A DNA stretch of 64,000 nucleotides from Shewanella sp. OPT22 (GTDB lineage Bacteria > Pseudomonadota > Gammaproteobacteria > Enterobacterales > Shewanellaceae), in assembly GCF_004168585.1 (NCBI RefSeq), contig NZ_PGVH01000033.1, forward strand, positions 10,591 through 74,590, in the 5' to 3' direction. Position 1 is the first letter of the stretch, and the number at the start of each line of letters is the position of its first letter. The position numbers and the translations under genes were made by a program. Positions 35,836 through 44,740 of the stretch are shown here, one piece after another. Under the pieces are notes generated by a model, which had not been told where the DNA came from, did no database searches, and worked only from the letters and a program-made list of their open reading frames with translations.

Positions 35836-37146
35836 ATGTTTTTACATTATTTAGACTTGGCATGGCGAAGCATTCGCAAAACCCCTGGGTTATCTTTATT
35901 GATGATCTCTGCCATTGCTATCGGCATCGGTATCACCATTACCACATTAAATGTTTACAAAATGATGGCGCATAACCCAGCTGGCGAAAAAAGTTCACAG
36001 TTATTGAGAGTTCAACTTTGGAGCCAAGGGCCAAACTCTTGGGAGGAAATCCCGCCGCTTTTGGCTTATCAAGATATTCAGAACTTGAGGAACATTAAGC
36101 CTCAAGTGAGGCAAACGGCCATGCATGGTACTGGCGGTGTTGTGCAAACCGATGATCCTAAGCAAGATGCATTTATGCAAAGTATTCGTTCGGTAGATAG
36201 CGACTTTTTTGAAATGTTTGAGGTGCCATTTCTTTATGGTACGTCTTGGAATGCTGATGTAGATGTCAATGCGGCTTATCACGTTGTTATCGCAGATGAA
36301 TTAAATCAAAAATTATTTGGTGGTGGCGACAACGTCGGAAAGACGGTTTATGTGAATAAAAAGCCTTATCAAATCGTCGGAATCATTGGAGATTGGAACC
36401 CACAACCTAAGTATTATGATGTCAGCAATGGTGCATTTAATGATGCAGAACTTATGTTTATGCCATTTTCGTTATTGCCAGTTGAAGAGCAAGACACTTG
36501 GGGTAATACGAATGGCTGGAAATATGAAAAGCTAGATACATTCCAAGACAGAATCAACTCTGAAAAGACATGGACCATGTTCTGGGCTGAACTTCATACG
36601 CCTGAGCAAATTGAAGAATATAAGCGACAGCTTACTGGCTATGTTGAGCAACAAAAAGCATTAGGCCGCTTTGCTGATGACAAAACACTTGAAGAATCGG
36701 TGAGGCTGTCGAACGTCGAAGAGTGGTTGGAGTTGAGGAAAGTAGTAGAAGAAGATAACAAAATTTTAGTCGGACTTGGCTTTCTCTTTCTTTCGGTTTG
36801 TTTGGTTAATATTCTCGGTTTGTTGCTGACAAAGTTCTTAAAGCGTGCCCCTGAAGTGGGTGTCCGTAGGGCAATTGGTGCAGGGCGCAGACAAATATTC
36901 AGTCAATACATGGTTGAAGTAGGCGTTATTGGACTATTTGGTGGCGCAATAGGGCTGCTGTTAGCATGGAGCTCATTATTAGTGCTTGGTAATCGGTTTG
37001 GTACCGATGCAGCGTTAACTCAGTTAGATAACAGTATGTGGATCATTACGCCAGTCATTGCCGTGGGAACGGCATTATTGGCAGGCCTTTATCCAGCATG
37101 GGTAGTGTGTCGAACAAAACCTAGTGTATATCTGAAAAGCCAATAA
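35836..37146 (+). CDS. FtsX/MacB-type ABC permease, first copy
   Basis: A 436-residue permease with the MacB layout: one N-terminal membrane segment (about 20–40), a large periplasmic domain (about 45–310), and a C-terminal FtsX domain with three segments starting near 312 (LVGLGFLFLSVCLVNILGLL). The linker RAPEVGVRRAIGAGRRQIF is the FtsX-family signature. The operon encodes two such permeases, so a heterodimer with the ATPase dimer is inferred. The start has TAAGGAG upstream. The periplasmic part is not closely similar to the second copy, which fits a division of labour. Confidence 0.88.
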   Translation: MFLHYLDLAWRSIRKTPGLSLLMISAIAIGIGITITTLNVYKMMAHNPAGEKSSQLLRVQLWSQGPNSWEEIPPLLAYQDIQNLRNIKPQVRQTAMHGTGGVVQTDDPKQDAFMQSIRSVDSDFFEMFEVPFLYGTSWNADVDVNAAYHVVIADELNQKLFGGGDNVGKTVYVNKKPYQIVGIIGDWNPQPKYYDVSNGAFNDAELMFMPFSLLPVEEQDTWGNTNGWKYEKLDTFQDRINSEKTWTMFWAELHTPEQIEEYKRQLTGYVEQQKALGRFADDKTLEESVRLSNVEEWLELRKVVEEDNKILVGLGFLFLSVCLVNILGLLLTKFLKRAPEVGVRRAIGAGRRQIFSQYMVEVGVIGLFGGAIGLLLAWSSLLVLGNRFGTDAALTQLDNSMWIITPVIAVGTALLAGLYPAWVVCRTKPSVYLKSQ

Positions 37147-37159
37147 GGAGGGCGCCGAT

Positions 37160-38377
37160 ATGTTACACATTAAACCGATTATAAGCAGTTTATTACGCAG
37201 TAAGAGTGGTCCAGTTTTGTTGTTTATTCAGATGGTGCTTTCTGTAGCAATTATTGCTAACGCAAGCTTTATCATCAACGAAAGATTGAAACTGATGAGC
37301 CGTGAATCCGGCATCGATGAAGCTCAGGTTTTAGCTTTTCGAGTGAATAATTTCGATGATGCAATGGATCCGATTGTTCAAAACAAACGTGATATGCAGT
37401 TAATTCATGATTTACCAGGCGTTATCAGTGTCACTTCAACCAATATGTTTCCATTGAGTGGTGGCGGTTGGTCAACGGGATTAGTGGATAAGCCCGATCC
37501 AGATGCTGAGGGAGTGAGGCGTACGCCACAGTCAGCGCAATATATGGCTGGCCCGAATTTTGTTGAAACATTAGGGTTAAAAGTTATCGAAGGGCGTAAT
37601 TTTTACCCTGAGGAAATTTTGAATGATCGTTATTCAACCAGCTTAAAAGTGCTTGTTACCAAAACCGTTGCTGATGCATTTTGGGAAGGTGAATCAGCGG
37701 TGGGCAAGATTTTATATCATGGCTCAGAAGATCCTATTGAGGTCATTGGTGTCGTTGATAAGCTACAAGGTGCTTGGGTTCACTCAGATCAACTCAATAA
37801 CAGTATTTTGTTCAACCAAGATTTTGCCAGTATGAACAGTAATGGCATGTATATGGTCCGTGCGGATGCTAAAGATATCCCTGAACTTAAGCAGCAAATT
37901 AAAGATGTGCTTTTAGCTGAAAATCCTGAACGTGTATTTCCACATTTCGACACGATTAAAGAGTATAGAGAGAGAGCTTATCAAAATGATGCTTTGATGG
38001 TCAGTATTCTAACAATCGTAATTGCATTGTTATTGCTGGTCAGCGCACTAGGCTTGTCAGGTATGGTGATGTTTAACGTTCAGCGCCGCACTAAGCAAAT
38101 CGGCACCCGCCGTGCATTAGGGGCGAGAAAAATTGATATCATCAATCAGTTTCTTATTGAAAACTACCTGATCTGTTTATCGGCAGGAGTGTTAGGTGGC
38201 TTATTAGCGGTTCAACTTGGGCGCCAATTGATGAAGCATTATGATCTACCTATGTTGGATATTAGTTATGCATTTGCTACAGTGTTTGGATTATTTATCG
38301 TAACCACGGTTGCAGTGCTTCTGCCTGCGAGAAAAGCGGCAAGTATTTCACCTGCGACTGCAACTCGAAGCGTATAA
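37160..38377 (+). CDS. FtsX/MacB-type ABC permease, second copy
   Basis: A 405-residue permease of the same design: a membrane segment near 18–37, a periplasmic domain with GPNFVETLGLKVIEGRNFYPEE typical of MacB PCD domains, and the C-terminal FtsX segments with the linker RRTKQIGTRRALGARKIDII. It starts 13 bp after the first permease, with AGGAGG upstream. It is predicted to pair with the previous gene product. Downstream is a small hairpin and then the regulator gene. Confidence 0.88.
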   Translation: MLHIKPIISSLLRSKSGPVLLFIQMVLSVAIIANASFIINERLKLMSRESGIDEAQVLAFRVNNFDDAMDPIVQNKRDMQLIHDLPGVISVTSTNMFPLSGGGWSTGLVDKPDPDAEGVRRTPQSAQYMAGPNFVETLGLKVIEGRNFYPEEILNDRYSTSLKVLVTKTVADAFWEGESAVGKILYHGSEDPIEVIGVVDKLQGAWVHSDQLNNSILFNQDFASMNSNGMYMVRADAKDIPELKQQIKDVLLAENPERVFPHFDTIKEYRERAYQNDALMVSILTIVIALLLLVSALGLSGMVMFNVQRRTKQIGTRRALGARKIDIINQFLIENYLICLSAGVLGGLLAVQLGRQLMKHYDLPMLDISYAFATVFGLFIVTTVAVLLPARKAASISPATATRSV

Positions 38378-38391
38378 GTTTTACATTCGGT

Positions 38392-38407
38392 GCTGGCGCC
38401 CGCCAGC
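38392..38407 (+). terminator. Short GC hairpin between permease and regulator genes
   Basis: GCTGGC and GCCAGC pair around GCCC. There is no T-tract, so it may be an mRNA processing or attenuation element lowering expression of the regulator genes relative to the transporter. Confidence 0.35.
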
Positions 38408-38437
38408 GCTAAATCGCAAAGGAAAAATCATAAACAC

Positions 38438-39778
38438 ATGGATAATGTACTGGTTGTCGACGATAACGTTGCAATTTGCCAAGCATTAGCGTTAATGCTT
38501 GAACTCAATGGATATCATGCCCTTTATTGTCATACAGAAGTAGATGCAAAAAACATTGTTGCACAGCAAGATATTTCCTTAGTGATTCAAGATATGAATT
38601 TCAGCGCCGACACCACGTCAGGTACTGAAGGCAAGCGCTTGTTTTTTGCCCTTCGAGACATTCAGCCAAGTTTACCCATCATCTTGATCACCGCTTGGAC
38701 ACAACTGGAAATGGCTGTCGAGTTAGTGAAGCAGGGCAGTGCAGATTATATGTCTAAGCCTTGGGATGATGATAAATTGCTGACCAGTATTGGTAATTTG
38801 ATTTCTTTGCATAAACTTACGCAATCAAATAAGAAGTTAGTGAAAGCAGAAACTGAACGCAATGTTGCTATCGTTGATGCTGATTTGTGTGGTTTGGTAT
38901 ATGCCAGTGGTACCATGCAAAGGATAGTAGATCTCACACTGCAACTCGCCAATTCAGATGTATCTGTTTTAGTTACAGGCCCCAATGGTGCCGGTAAAGA
39001 TAAAATAGCTGATATCCTACATGCGAACTCTCCACTCAGAGATAAGCCGCTGATAAAAGTGAATATCGGAGCACTACCCAGTGAGTTAATGGAGGCCGAG
39101 TTATTTGGTGCAGAAGTGGGAGCTTTTACAGGAGCGACTAAAGCGCGAGTTGGTCGTTTTGAAGCCGCCAATGGTGGGACACTGTTTCTTGATGAAATTG
39201 GTAATTTACCGTTGTCAGGCCAGGTAAAATTATTGCGAGTACTGCAAACGGGTGAATATGAGCGTTTGGGTAGCAGTCAAACACGTAAATGCAACGTGCG
39301 AGTGATCAGTGCTACTAACGCCGATTTAAAAGCCGATATTGCTGAAGGGACGTTCAGGGAAGATTTATATTATCGACTCAATGTTATTGAGCTTAGAGTG
39401 CCAGCACTCTGCGACAGAGTGGATGATATTGTGCCGTTAACTCAGCATTTTATCGGCCCCGAGTTCAGCCTGTCAAAAACGACTCAAAAAGCACTTAACT
39501 CACATTTATGGCCTGGTAATGTTCGTGAATTACAAAATGCATGTAAACGTGCGGTTTTGTTAGCAAGAGAGAATAAGTTAGCTGCGGTAGATTTTGGATT
39601 ATCGGATGCCGTTGATGAGATCAGAGTCTCAGCGCCAAATCATGACGATATCAGTAAAGATGAGATTGTTGCTGCGATGAAAGCGCATGATGGTGTCATT
39701 GCCAGAGTCGCAAAATCTGTTGGTTTGAGTCGTCAGGCGCTATATCGCCGTCTAGATAAGTTTGGGATTGCTCGATAA
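38438..39778 (+). CDS. NtrC-family sigma-54-dependent response regulator
   Basis: A 446-residue three-domain regulator: receiver with VVDDN at the start and phospho-acceptor D52 (IQDMNF); AAA+ domain with the P-loop GPNGAGKD, the sigma-54-contacting GAFTGA at 228–233 and the Walker B GGTLFLDEIGNLP; and a Fis-type HTH at the end (VAKSVGLSRQALYRRLDKFG). It should drive the sigma-54 promoter before the operon from the palindromic sites there, an autoregulatory loop. The ATG at 38438 gives the standard receiver start; a GTG 48 bases upstream lies inside a hairpin. Its stop overlaps the kinase start. Confidence 0.93.
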   Translation: MDNVLVVDDNVAICQALALMLELNGYHALYCHTEVDAKNIVAQQDISLVIQDMNFSADTTSGTEGKRLFFALRDIQPSLPIILITAWTQLEMAVELVKQGSADYMSKPWDDDKLLTSIGNLISLHKLTQSNKKLVKAETERNVAIVDADLCGLVYASGTMQRIVDLTLQLANSDVSVLVTGPNGAGKDKIADILHANSPLRDKPLIKVNIGALPSELMEAELFGAEVGAFTGATKARVGRFEAANGGTLFLDEIGNLPLSGQVKLLRVLQTGEYERLGSSQTRKCNVRVISATNADLKADIAEGTFREDLYYRLNVIELRVPALCDRVDDIVPLTQHFIGPEFSLSKTTQKALNSHLWPGNVRELQNACKRAVLLARENKLAAVDFGLSDAVDEIRVSAPNHDDISKDEIVAAMKAHDGVIARVAKSVGLSRQALYRRLDKFGIAR

Positions 39779-41133
39779 TGCTGTCTTTCAAACAAAAGCT
39801 TTCTCTCAACACTGGTCTTTGTGTTGGCCTGAGTGCAGTAGCTATCTACTTCATACTTAATTGGAGTCAACAACCTGAAACTTGGTGGCAAACGGTCAAA
39901 GAGTGGCTCGGGTTTGACGTGGTTTGGTTGTGTATTGCACTCATTACGATGGCTTCTGCCAATATTGTTAGTTGGTTAAATAAAGGTCTTACTGATAGTT
40001 TACAAGCCATTGAGGTTGGGCTACTCAACTTCAAAGATAATGACTTTAGCGTTAGTTTACCGAAAACCAGACAATCAGAAACCAGTCATTTGGTTGAGCT
40101 TTTCAATGATGTGTCTGAAATCCTCCGTAAAGAGAAACAATATATTTATCAGCGTGAATTACTGCTTGATAAAGTGATTCAAAGCTCGCCAAATGTCATG
40201 CTGTTACTGACTCCAAAGCAGCAGATCATTTATGCGAATGATGCTGCAAGGTACCTGTTTTACGACGGTCGCCGTATTGCGGGCGCATTTTTACCTGAAT
40301 TACTGAGTAATATTGACTCAGAGTTAGCGGATAACATTAAAAATAAGCGTGAAGGATTGTTCACCTCCGCAGGTGGACAGGCCGAGAGCTGGCATATCAG
40401 TCGTGGCACTTTTGCACTTAATAATCAGCAACATGATTTACTGCTTATTAAGCAGATGACCAAAGAACTGAATCGGCAAGAAGTCGCAGTTTGGAAAAAA
40501 GTGATCCGTTTAATCAGTCACGAACTTAATAACTCACTCGCACCCATTTCCTCAATGGTCAACTCAGGTCGAAAGCTAACCAAAGATACGTCTTCTCCGC
40601 AGTTGGAGTTGATTTTTAATACGATTGAAAGTCGCTGTGATCATTTGAATCAATTTATTTTTAATTATGCTCGATTTGCAAAATTACCATTACCGCAAAA
40701 GTCCTCTGTCAGCTGGGAAATAATAACGCAGCAATTGGCACAACATTATCCATTCTCATTAGATGGACAGTTGCCATCCCAACCGGGGTATTTCGACCAT
40801 ATTCAATTAGAGCAGGTGCTGTTGAACTTATTAAAAAATGCTCACGAATCAGGTTCTGAAATCGAAAACATTTCCATGAAAATTGCTTCAATCACGCTGA
40901 AGGGTAAGCTTGGTTGCTTAATTGAAGTCAGTGATAAAGGGATGGGAATGTCTTCAGAAGTGATGCAACAAGCTTTACTCCCTTTCTACTCAACGAAACA
41001 GACAGGTACAGGGCTCGGGTTACCACTGTGCCGTGAGATCATTGAAGCTCACGATGGCCAGATTAGCTTACATCACCGACAGCCAAAAGGACTGGCCGTT
41101 CAGGTGTGGCTGCCAGCCTCTAATTCTTCATAA
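39778..41133 (+). CDS. Membrane sensor histidine kinase (NtrY-like)
   Basis: A 451-residue kinase with two membrane segments (about 10–28 and 48–66) and a short periplasmic loop. After them come a HAMP-like region, a PAS-like domain (about 125–225), a dimerisation domain with phospho-His H248 in LISHELNNSLAPI, and an ATPase domain with N box NLLKNAHES, G1 SDKGMGMS and G2 GTGLGLPLC. The small sensor loop suggests detection inside or near the membrane. It is translationally coupled to the regulator (ATG overlaps its TAA), so the two form a pair. The 3' end overlaps the convergent avidin-like gene by 14 bp. Confidence 0.92.
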   Translation: MLSFKQKLSLNTGLCVGLSAVAIYFILNWSQQPETWWQTVKEWLGFDVVWLCIALITMASANIVSWLNKGLTDSLQAIEVGLLNFKDNDFSVSLPKTRQSETSHLVELFNDVSEILRKEKQYIYQRELLLDKVIQSSPNVMLLLTPKQQIIYANDAARYLFYDGRRIAGAFLPELLSNIDSELADNIKNKREGLFTSAGGQAESWHISRGTFALNNQQHDLLLIKQMTKELNRQEVAVWKKVIRLISHELNNSLAPISSMVNSGRKLTKDTSSPQLELIFNTIESRCDHLNQFIFNYARFAKLPLPQKSSVSWEIITQQLAQHYPFSLDGQLPSQPGYFDHIQLEQVLLNLLKNAHESGSEIENISMKIASITLKGKLGCLIEVSDKGMGMSSEVMQQALLPFYSTKQTGTGLGLPLCREIIEAHDGQISLHHRQPKGLAVQVWLPASNSS

Positions 41134-41533
41134 AAATATCACTTGCGATTGTTTTATCATTCCAACGGTAGTTATCCCCTGATTGCTCTAACAGCATAAT
41201 GTGCATGTTTTTTCCGTCGATTTTACCTAATAGGCTAACAGTGTTGGGGGAACCACAAGTTTCAAAATTCATACTTATGCTGATCCCATTGCCGTTAATA
41301 AAACCGGTTATTGGAACAGGCACGTCAATGCAGGGCTTATGAACAGATCGGGTTGGGGTGAAGGTTCCGGATAGCACATTGGTTTTATTTTGCTTGATAT
41401 TTAATGTTGAACCGCTTTTATTCGACCAACTACCATTCGCACTTATCGGATTGTGAGCGACTTCGTGGGCAAGTGATGCATTTACAGGAAATAAACAGAA
41501 AAATAGATAAATCAAAGATTGAGTGTATTTCAT
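41120..41533 (-). CDS. Secreted avidin-family protein (shwanavidin-like)
   Basis: A 137-residue precursor; the signal peptide is MKYTQSLIYLFFCLFPVNAS, cut near LA|HEV. The mature part follows the avidin beta-barrel: GSWSNKSGSTLNIKQ (streptavidin GTWYNQLGSTF), LSGTFTP, PVPITGFINGNGISISMNFE, and ASDIF at the end (streptavidin GHDTF). C68 and C93 fall where dimeric shwanavidin and rhizavidin carry a disulfide. By eye, biotin contacts N38, S42 and D132 are kept, and W124 falls at Trp120; but the Tyr43, Trp79 and Trp108 positions appear as F58, F90 and M113. Biotin affinity may be reduced or the ligand changed. ATG 41533 with GAGG nine bases upstream is preferred over an earlier start. Single gene. 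Confidence 0.72.
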   Translation of the reverse strand: MKYTQSLIYLFFCLFPVNASLAHEVAHNPISANGSWSNKSGSTLNIKQNKTNVLSGTFTPTRSVHKPCIDVPVPITGFINGNGISISMNFETCGSPNTVSLLGKIDGKNMHIMLLEQSGDNYRWNDKTIASDIFMKN

Positions 41534-41570
41534 ATCAATAAACCTCGTTAATGTTATGAATTCATACAAG

Positions 41571-41601
41571 TTAAACCCAAAGCATTACACTCTGGGTTTA
41601 A
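41571..41601. terminator. Hairpin between the aldehyde dehydrogenase and the avidin-like gene
   Basis: TTAAACCCA and TGGGTTTAA form a 9-bp stem with a 13-nt loop just past the calB-like stop. The T-run is short, so terminator strength is uncertain. Confidence 0.5.
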
Positions 41602-41607
41602 AGCTTT

Positions 41608-43026
41608 CTACCTTAAGAACAACTTAAATAATAGTTGTTGTATTTTTGTGCCGTAAGGAGGGTGAATAAATTTACCAGCATCAAACCAGCCTTTTTTAAG
41701 AACCGTTTTAGCATGACTGAATGTTTGAAAGCCTTCTAAACCGTGATAGTGGCCCATGCCGGATGGCCCAATTCCACCAAATGGTGCATCATCGGCTGCA
41801 ACGTGCATCACAGTATCATTGATGCAAACGCCACCTGAATGTGTGTTCGATAGTATTTTTTGTTGGGTGGCACTTTCAAAACTCATGATATAAAGTGCAA
41901 GCGGCCTTGGGTTATTGTTGATATAACCGATCGCCTCGTCAAGTTGGTCATAACCTAAGATTGGTAGAATCGGCCCAAAAATCTCTTCTTGCATAACTTG
42001 CATATCATCAGTGGTATTGAGGATAAGTTGAGTGGCAAACTTTTTCTGTTCACCAATATCTTCGCCTGAAGCTGAAATGATTGTGGCATTTTTAGATCTT
42101 GCATCATCAAGCAAGCCTCTTAGGCGGTTAAATTGGCGTTGATTGATGATAGCGCCATAATCGTTATTACCTTCAACCTTTTGATACATATTCTGAAATT
42201 TAGCTTTGTACGCAGCAACAAAATCGTCGATTTTGTTATTAGGGCAAAGTACATAATCTGGAGAAACGCAAATTTGGCCAGCATTCAAGCATTTGCCATA
42301 AATTAATCGTTCGACAGCTGTTTCGATATCAATATCGTCAGCAATCACCACGGGAGATTTTCCGCCCAGCTCAAGGGTAACAGGGGTTAAGTTTGCTGAA
42401 GCCGCTCTCATAACGTGCTTGCCAACGCCTGTTGAACCAGTGAACATTAAGTGATGGAATGGAAGAGAAGAAAACGTTGCAGCAACTTCTGCTTCACCTT
42501 CAATAATAACGACCTCGTCTTCAGAAAAAACATCACTGAGCATCAATTCTATTGCTGCGTTAGTATTTGGCGTAAACTCTGACAGTTTTAACATCACATT
42601 ATTGCCAGCTGCCACAGCCGTCGCAAGGGGAGCAAGTGCAAGCATGATAGGGAAGTTCCAAGGGACGATGACACCAATAACGCCTTTAGGTTGATAGTAA
42701 ACCTTTAAACTTGCAGGAGCTAAAGCCATTCCGACATGACGGCGTTGTGGCTTCATCCATTTCTTTAGGCGTTTTAATGTGTAATTTATGTGGTTGATGC
42801 TTGGGAGAATATCGCCAATAATTGTGTCGTCTCTCGAGCGTCCATTATAGTCAGCATCGACCGCAGAGATAAGTTTGTCTTGGTGCTTCAATATAGCTTG
42901 TTTTAATCTTGTTAGACGGTCTCGGCGTGATTGCTGTTCTGGATGCGGATTGCGATCAAAGTTGGCGCAAAGAGCAGTAAAAGCATTTTGTAGGTGAGCT
43001 TTTTGTTGTTCAATATTTTCGCTCAT
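41608..43026 (-). CDS. calB: Coniferyl-aldehyde-dehydrogenase-like enzyme
   Basis: A 472-residue aldehyde dehydrogenase of the CalB/fatty-aldehyde subgroup. NAD binding is at IVPWNFPIMLALAPL and MFTGSTGVGKHVM; the general base Glu is in LELGGKSPV and the catalytic Cys in LNAGQICVSPDYVL. The N-terminus with RLTRLKQAILKHQDKL and the hydrophobic C-terminus (QQLLFKLFLR) fit the subgroup. Substrates of relatives include aromatic and long-chain aldehydes. In related bacteria a TetR regulator is often adjacent; none is here, but a perfect 22-bp palindrome lies 66 bp upstream, in a region shared with the divergent VOC gene. Confidence 0.82.
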   Translation of the reverse strand: MSENIEQQKAHLQNAFTALCANFDRNPHPEQQSRRDRLTRLKQAILKHQDKLISAVDADYNGRSRDDTIIGDILPSINHINYTLKRLKKWMKPQRRHVGMALAPASLKVYYQPKGVIGVIVPWNFPIMLALAPLATAVAAGNNVMLKLSEFTPNTNAAIELMLSDVFSEDEVVIIEGEAEVAATFSSLPFHHLMFTGSTGVGKHVMRAASANLTPVTLELGGKSPVVIADDIDIETAVERLIYGKCLNAGQICVSPDYVLCPNNKIDDFVAAYKAKFQNMYQKVEGNNDYGAIINQRQFNRLRGLLDDARSKNATIISASGEDIGEQKKFATQLILNTTDDMQVMQEEIFGPILPILGYDQLDEAIGYINNNPRPLALYIMSFESATQQKILSNTHSGGVCINDTVMHVAADDAPFGGIGPSGMGHYHGLEGFQTFSHAKTVLKKGWFDAGKFIHPPYGTKIQQLLFKLFLR

Positions 43027-43091
43027 TAGATGTCCTTGTCATTATCTTTTATCGTTATTATCACTTTAATCTATCATACTTTTAGTGTCGT

Positions 43092-43113
43092 AGTTATTCG
43101 TTAACGAATAACT
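43092..43113. promoter_or_regulatory. Perfect 22-bp palindrome, probable TetR-family operator
   Basis: The left arm AGTTATTCGTT is followed directly by its exact reverse complement. It lies in the divergent gap between calB (66 bp) and the VOC gene (68 bp). Length and symmetry fit a TetR-type dimer site. Confidence 0.6.
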
Positions 43114-43180
43114 TAAAAAAGCTATGATATTCTGAAAAAACCTTAGCGAATGTGATAAAAACTTAATGAGAAGACTAAAT

Positions 43181-43507
43181 ATGAAGTTCAATCATATCGG
43201 TATACCTACAACGGGTAATTTTGAAGGCGAGATTGAGTTAGCGCATTTAAATATGACGGTTTCAGATCATCAAAATAATCCTTATGGAATCCAGTGGCAA
43301 CGGTATTGGCAAGATGCGCCTTATCCAGAATTAGTTAAAACTGTCCCACATGTGGCATTTGTTGTTGATGATTTGTCTGTGGCAATAAAAAATCAAAAAG
43401 TGATCATTGAACCTAATTCACCAAGTGAAGGGTTGATAGTGGCATTTATCGAAGTTAATGGAGCGCCAGTAGAGCTAATGGAGTATAAAAATAAGGGAGA
43501 AAATTAA
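43181..43507 (+). CDS. Small VOC-superfamily protein
   Basis: A 108-residue protein resembling one vicinal-oxygen-chelate module: an N-terminal FNHIGIP strand with a candidate metal His, a middle HVAFVVDDLSVAIK strand, and a C-terminal FIEVNGAPVELMEY with the usual metal-binding Glu. Its short length and the WQRYWQDAPYPELVK insert are unusual for glyoxalases. The enzyme function is unknown. The second ATG (43181) is chosen, as AGAAG lies upstream of it; the first ATG at 43166 has no ribosome binding site. It is divergent from calB and followed by tRNA-Phe on the other strand. Confidence 0.7.
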   Translation: MKFNHIGIPTTGNFEGEIELAHLNMTVSDHQNNPYGIQWQRYWQDAPYPELVKTVPHVAFVVDDLSVAIKNQKVIIEPNSPSEGLIVAFIEVNGAPVELMEYKNKGEN

Positions 43508-43511
43508 GAAG

Positions 43512-43587
43512 TGGTGCCCGAACCCGGAATCGAACCAGGGACACGAGGATTTTCAATCCTCTGCTCTACCGACTGAGCTATTCGGGC
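43512..43587 (-). tRNA. tRNA-Phe (GAA)
   Basis: On the minus strand a 76-nt cloverleaf begins GCCCGAATAGCTCAGTCGGT and ends TTCGGGC followed by A and encoded CCA. The anticodon loop is TTGAAAA, giving anticodon GAA. The T-loop GTTCGATTC is standard. It is a single tRNA gene. Confidence 0.97.
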
Positions 43588-43597
43588 AACGGCGGCA

Positions 43598-43626
43598 ATT
43601 AAACGGTTTTTCAGAGGTATAGTCAA
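43598..43626 (-). promoter_or_regulatory. tRNA-Phe promoter
   Basis: On the minus strand TTGACT and TTTAAT are separated by 17 bp and followed by the GC-rich discriminator TGCCGCCG, the pattern of stringently controlled stable-RNA promoters. Confidence 0.8.
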
Positions 43627-43721
43627 TATTTTTTTTTGTTTATATAAAGAAATGAGACTAACTGATGGAAAAAACTACATAATGGATGCAAGTTTCATTT
43701 TCACAAATTCAATATGGTTGC

Positions 43722-44600
43722 TTACATCGCTACATTCATACCACTAGCAAAAAAGAGATCAGGCTTTTTACTCGGATCATAGTTTTTAGCAGAAACCTCT
43801 CTTAAATCATTTGTTGTTAGAGACCTGGATTCATAACATGTCGCCAATTTGGGGAATGCTTTAGCTCCATCCTTCAAATAGCGTCGCACACCGGCTCTTG
43901 ATACTGTAATCCAGCCAATATCAGCTTCTGAAGAGGATATAGGGTATAATTGTTTTAAATTGATTTGAATTGCATTTTCTGCTGTGAGCTGCTCTTTTGT
44001 AAAAGGGCATTTATGAGGATTAAAAAAGCTATTTGGAAAGGTAATACTCCTCTCTGCTACAGGAATACTTGAGTACATATGCTCAACAAGAGCGGAAGCG
44101 TGTATCCTTTCAGAATTACACTTTAAAAAATAACTTAAGTTAGAATAAGCAGGAGATATATTTCGCATTGCTTCATTGACTTCAACTTTAGTGAAAGTGT
44201 CAAGAGCATCTTTTTTTTCAGTCTCAAGGTTTGATGATTCTCCAGAAAATAATGGATTTGAGTATTCCAATTTGACGCCTTGATCAAACGATTCGAATGT
44301 TAGTGTACCCTCATAAGGCTCAATATTTTCCTGCTTTAATATGTATGTGATTAATTTAGCTTCCCGCTTAGCTTCTTTTGAGTCATCAATCTGACAAGCT
44401 CTTTGAGTACCTTGCTCATTATGAAAAGGAATTACTTTCCACTTCGCTCTAGGATTAAATATTTTTTCGGAAGTACTCATTGCTTGATACTCGTACTTTC
44501 GTTCACCTAAATAAATGACTGGTTTGTCATAAGAGGTCCATAGTTGGTGACTAACTTCTTCCTGCAAACATAGATTATTTGGATTAATCGCAGCCATCAT
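43722..44600 (-). CDS. Unknown protein, possible secreted effector
   Basis: A 292-residue soluble protein starting MMAAINPNNLCLQEE, with no signal peptide or membrane segment. The first half is beta-rich (KPVIYLGERKYEYQ, KWKVIPFH) and the second half includes NPHKCPFTKEQLTAENAIQINLKQLYP, loosely like a U-box/RING-type fold in pattern, but not enough to assign. I do not recognise the family. It sits between tRNA-Phe and bamD, where core gene order is otherwise normal; tRNA flanks are common insertion sites. Similar AT-rich composition and no operon partners fit an accessory gene. Confidence 0.6.
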   Translation of the reverse strand: MMAAINPNNLCLQEEVSHQLWTSYDKPVIYLGERKYEYQAMSTSEKIFNPRAKWKVIPFHNEQGTQRACQIDDSKEAKREAKLITYILKQENIEPYEGTLTFESFDQGVKLEYSNPLFSGESSNLETEKKDALDTFTKVEVNEAMRNISPAYSNLSYFLKCNSERIHASALVEHMYSSIPVAERSITFPNSFFNPHKCPFTKEQLTAENAIQINLKQLYPISSSEADIGWITVSRAGVRRYLKDGAKAFPKLATCYESRSLTTNDLREVSAKNYDPSKKPDLFFASGMNVAM

Positions 44601-44740
44601 TCAGCTCACTAAAACTGTTCTTAGTTAAATGTTAGACTTTTTTTGATGTTATGAAGTTAAATTTTTTTAATTGGCAGAGATGAAAAATGGTATGAATTAT
44701 GAGAGAAAGGCAGAAATAAATGATTCCTGCCTGATAAACA

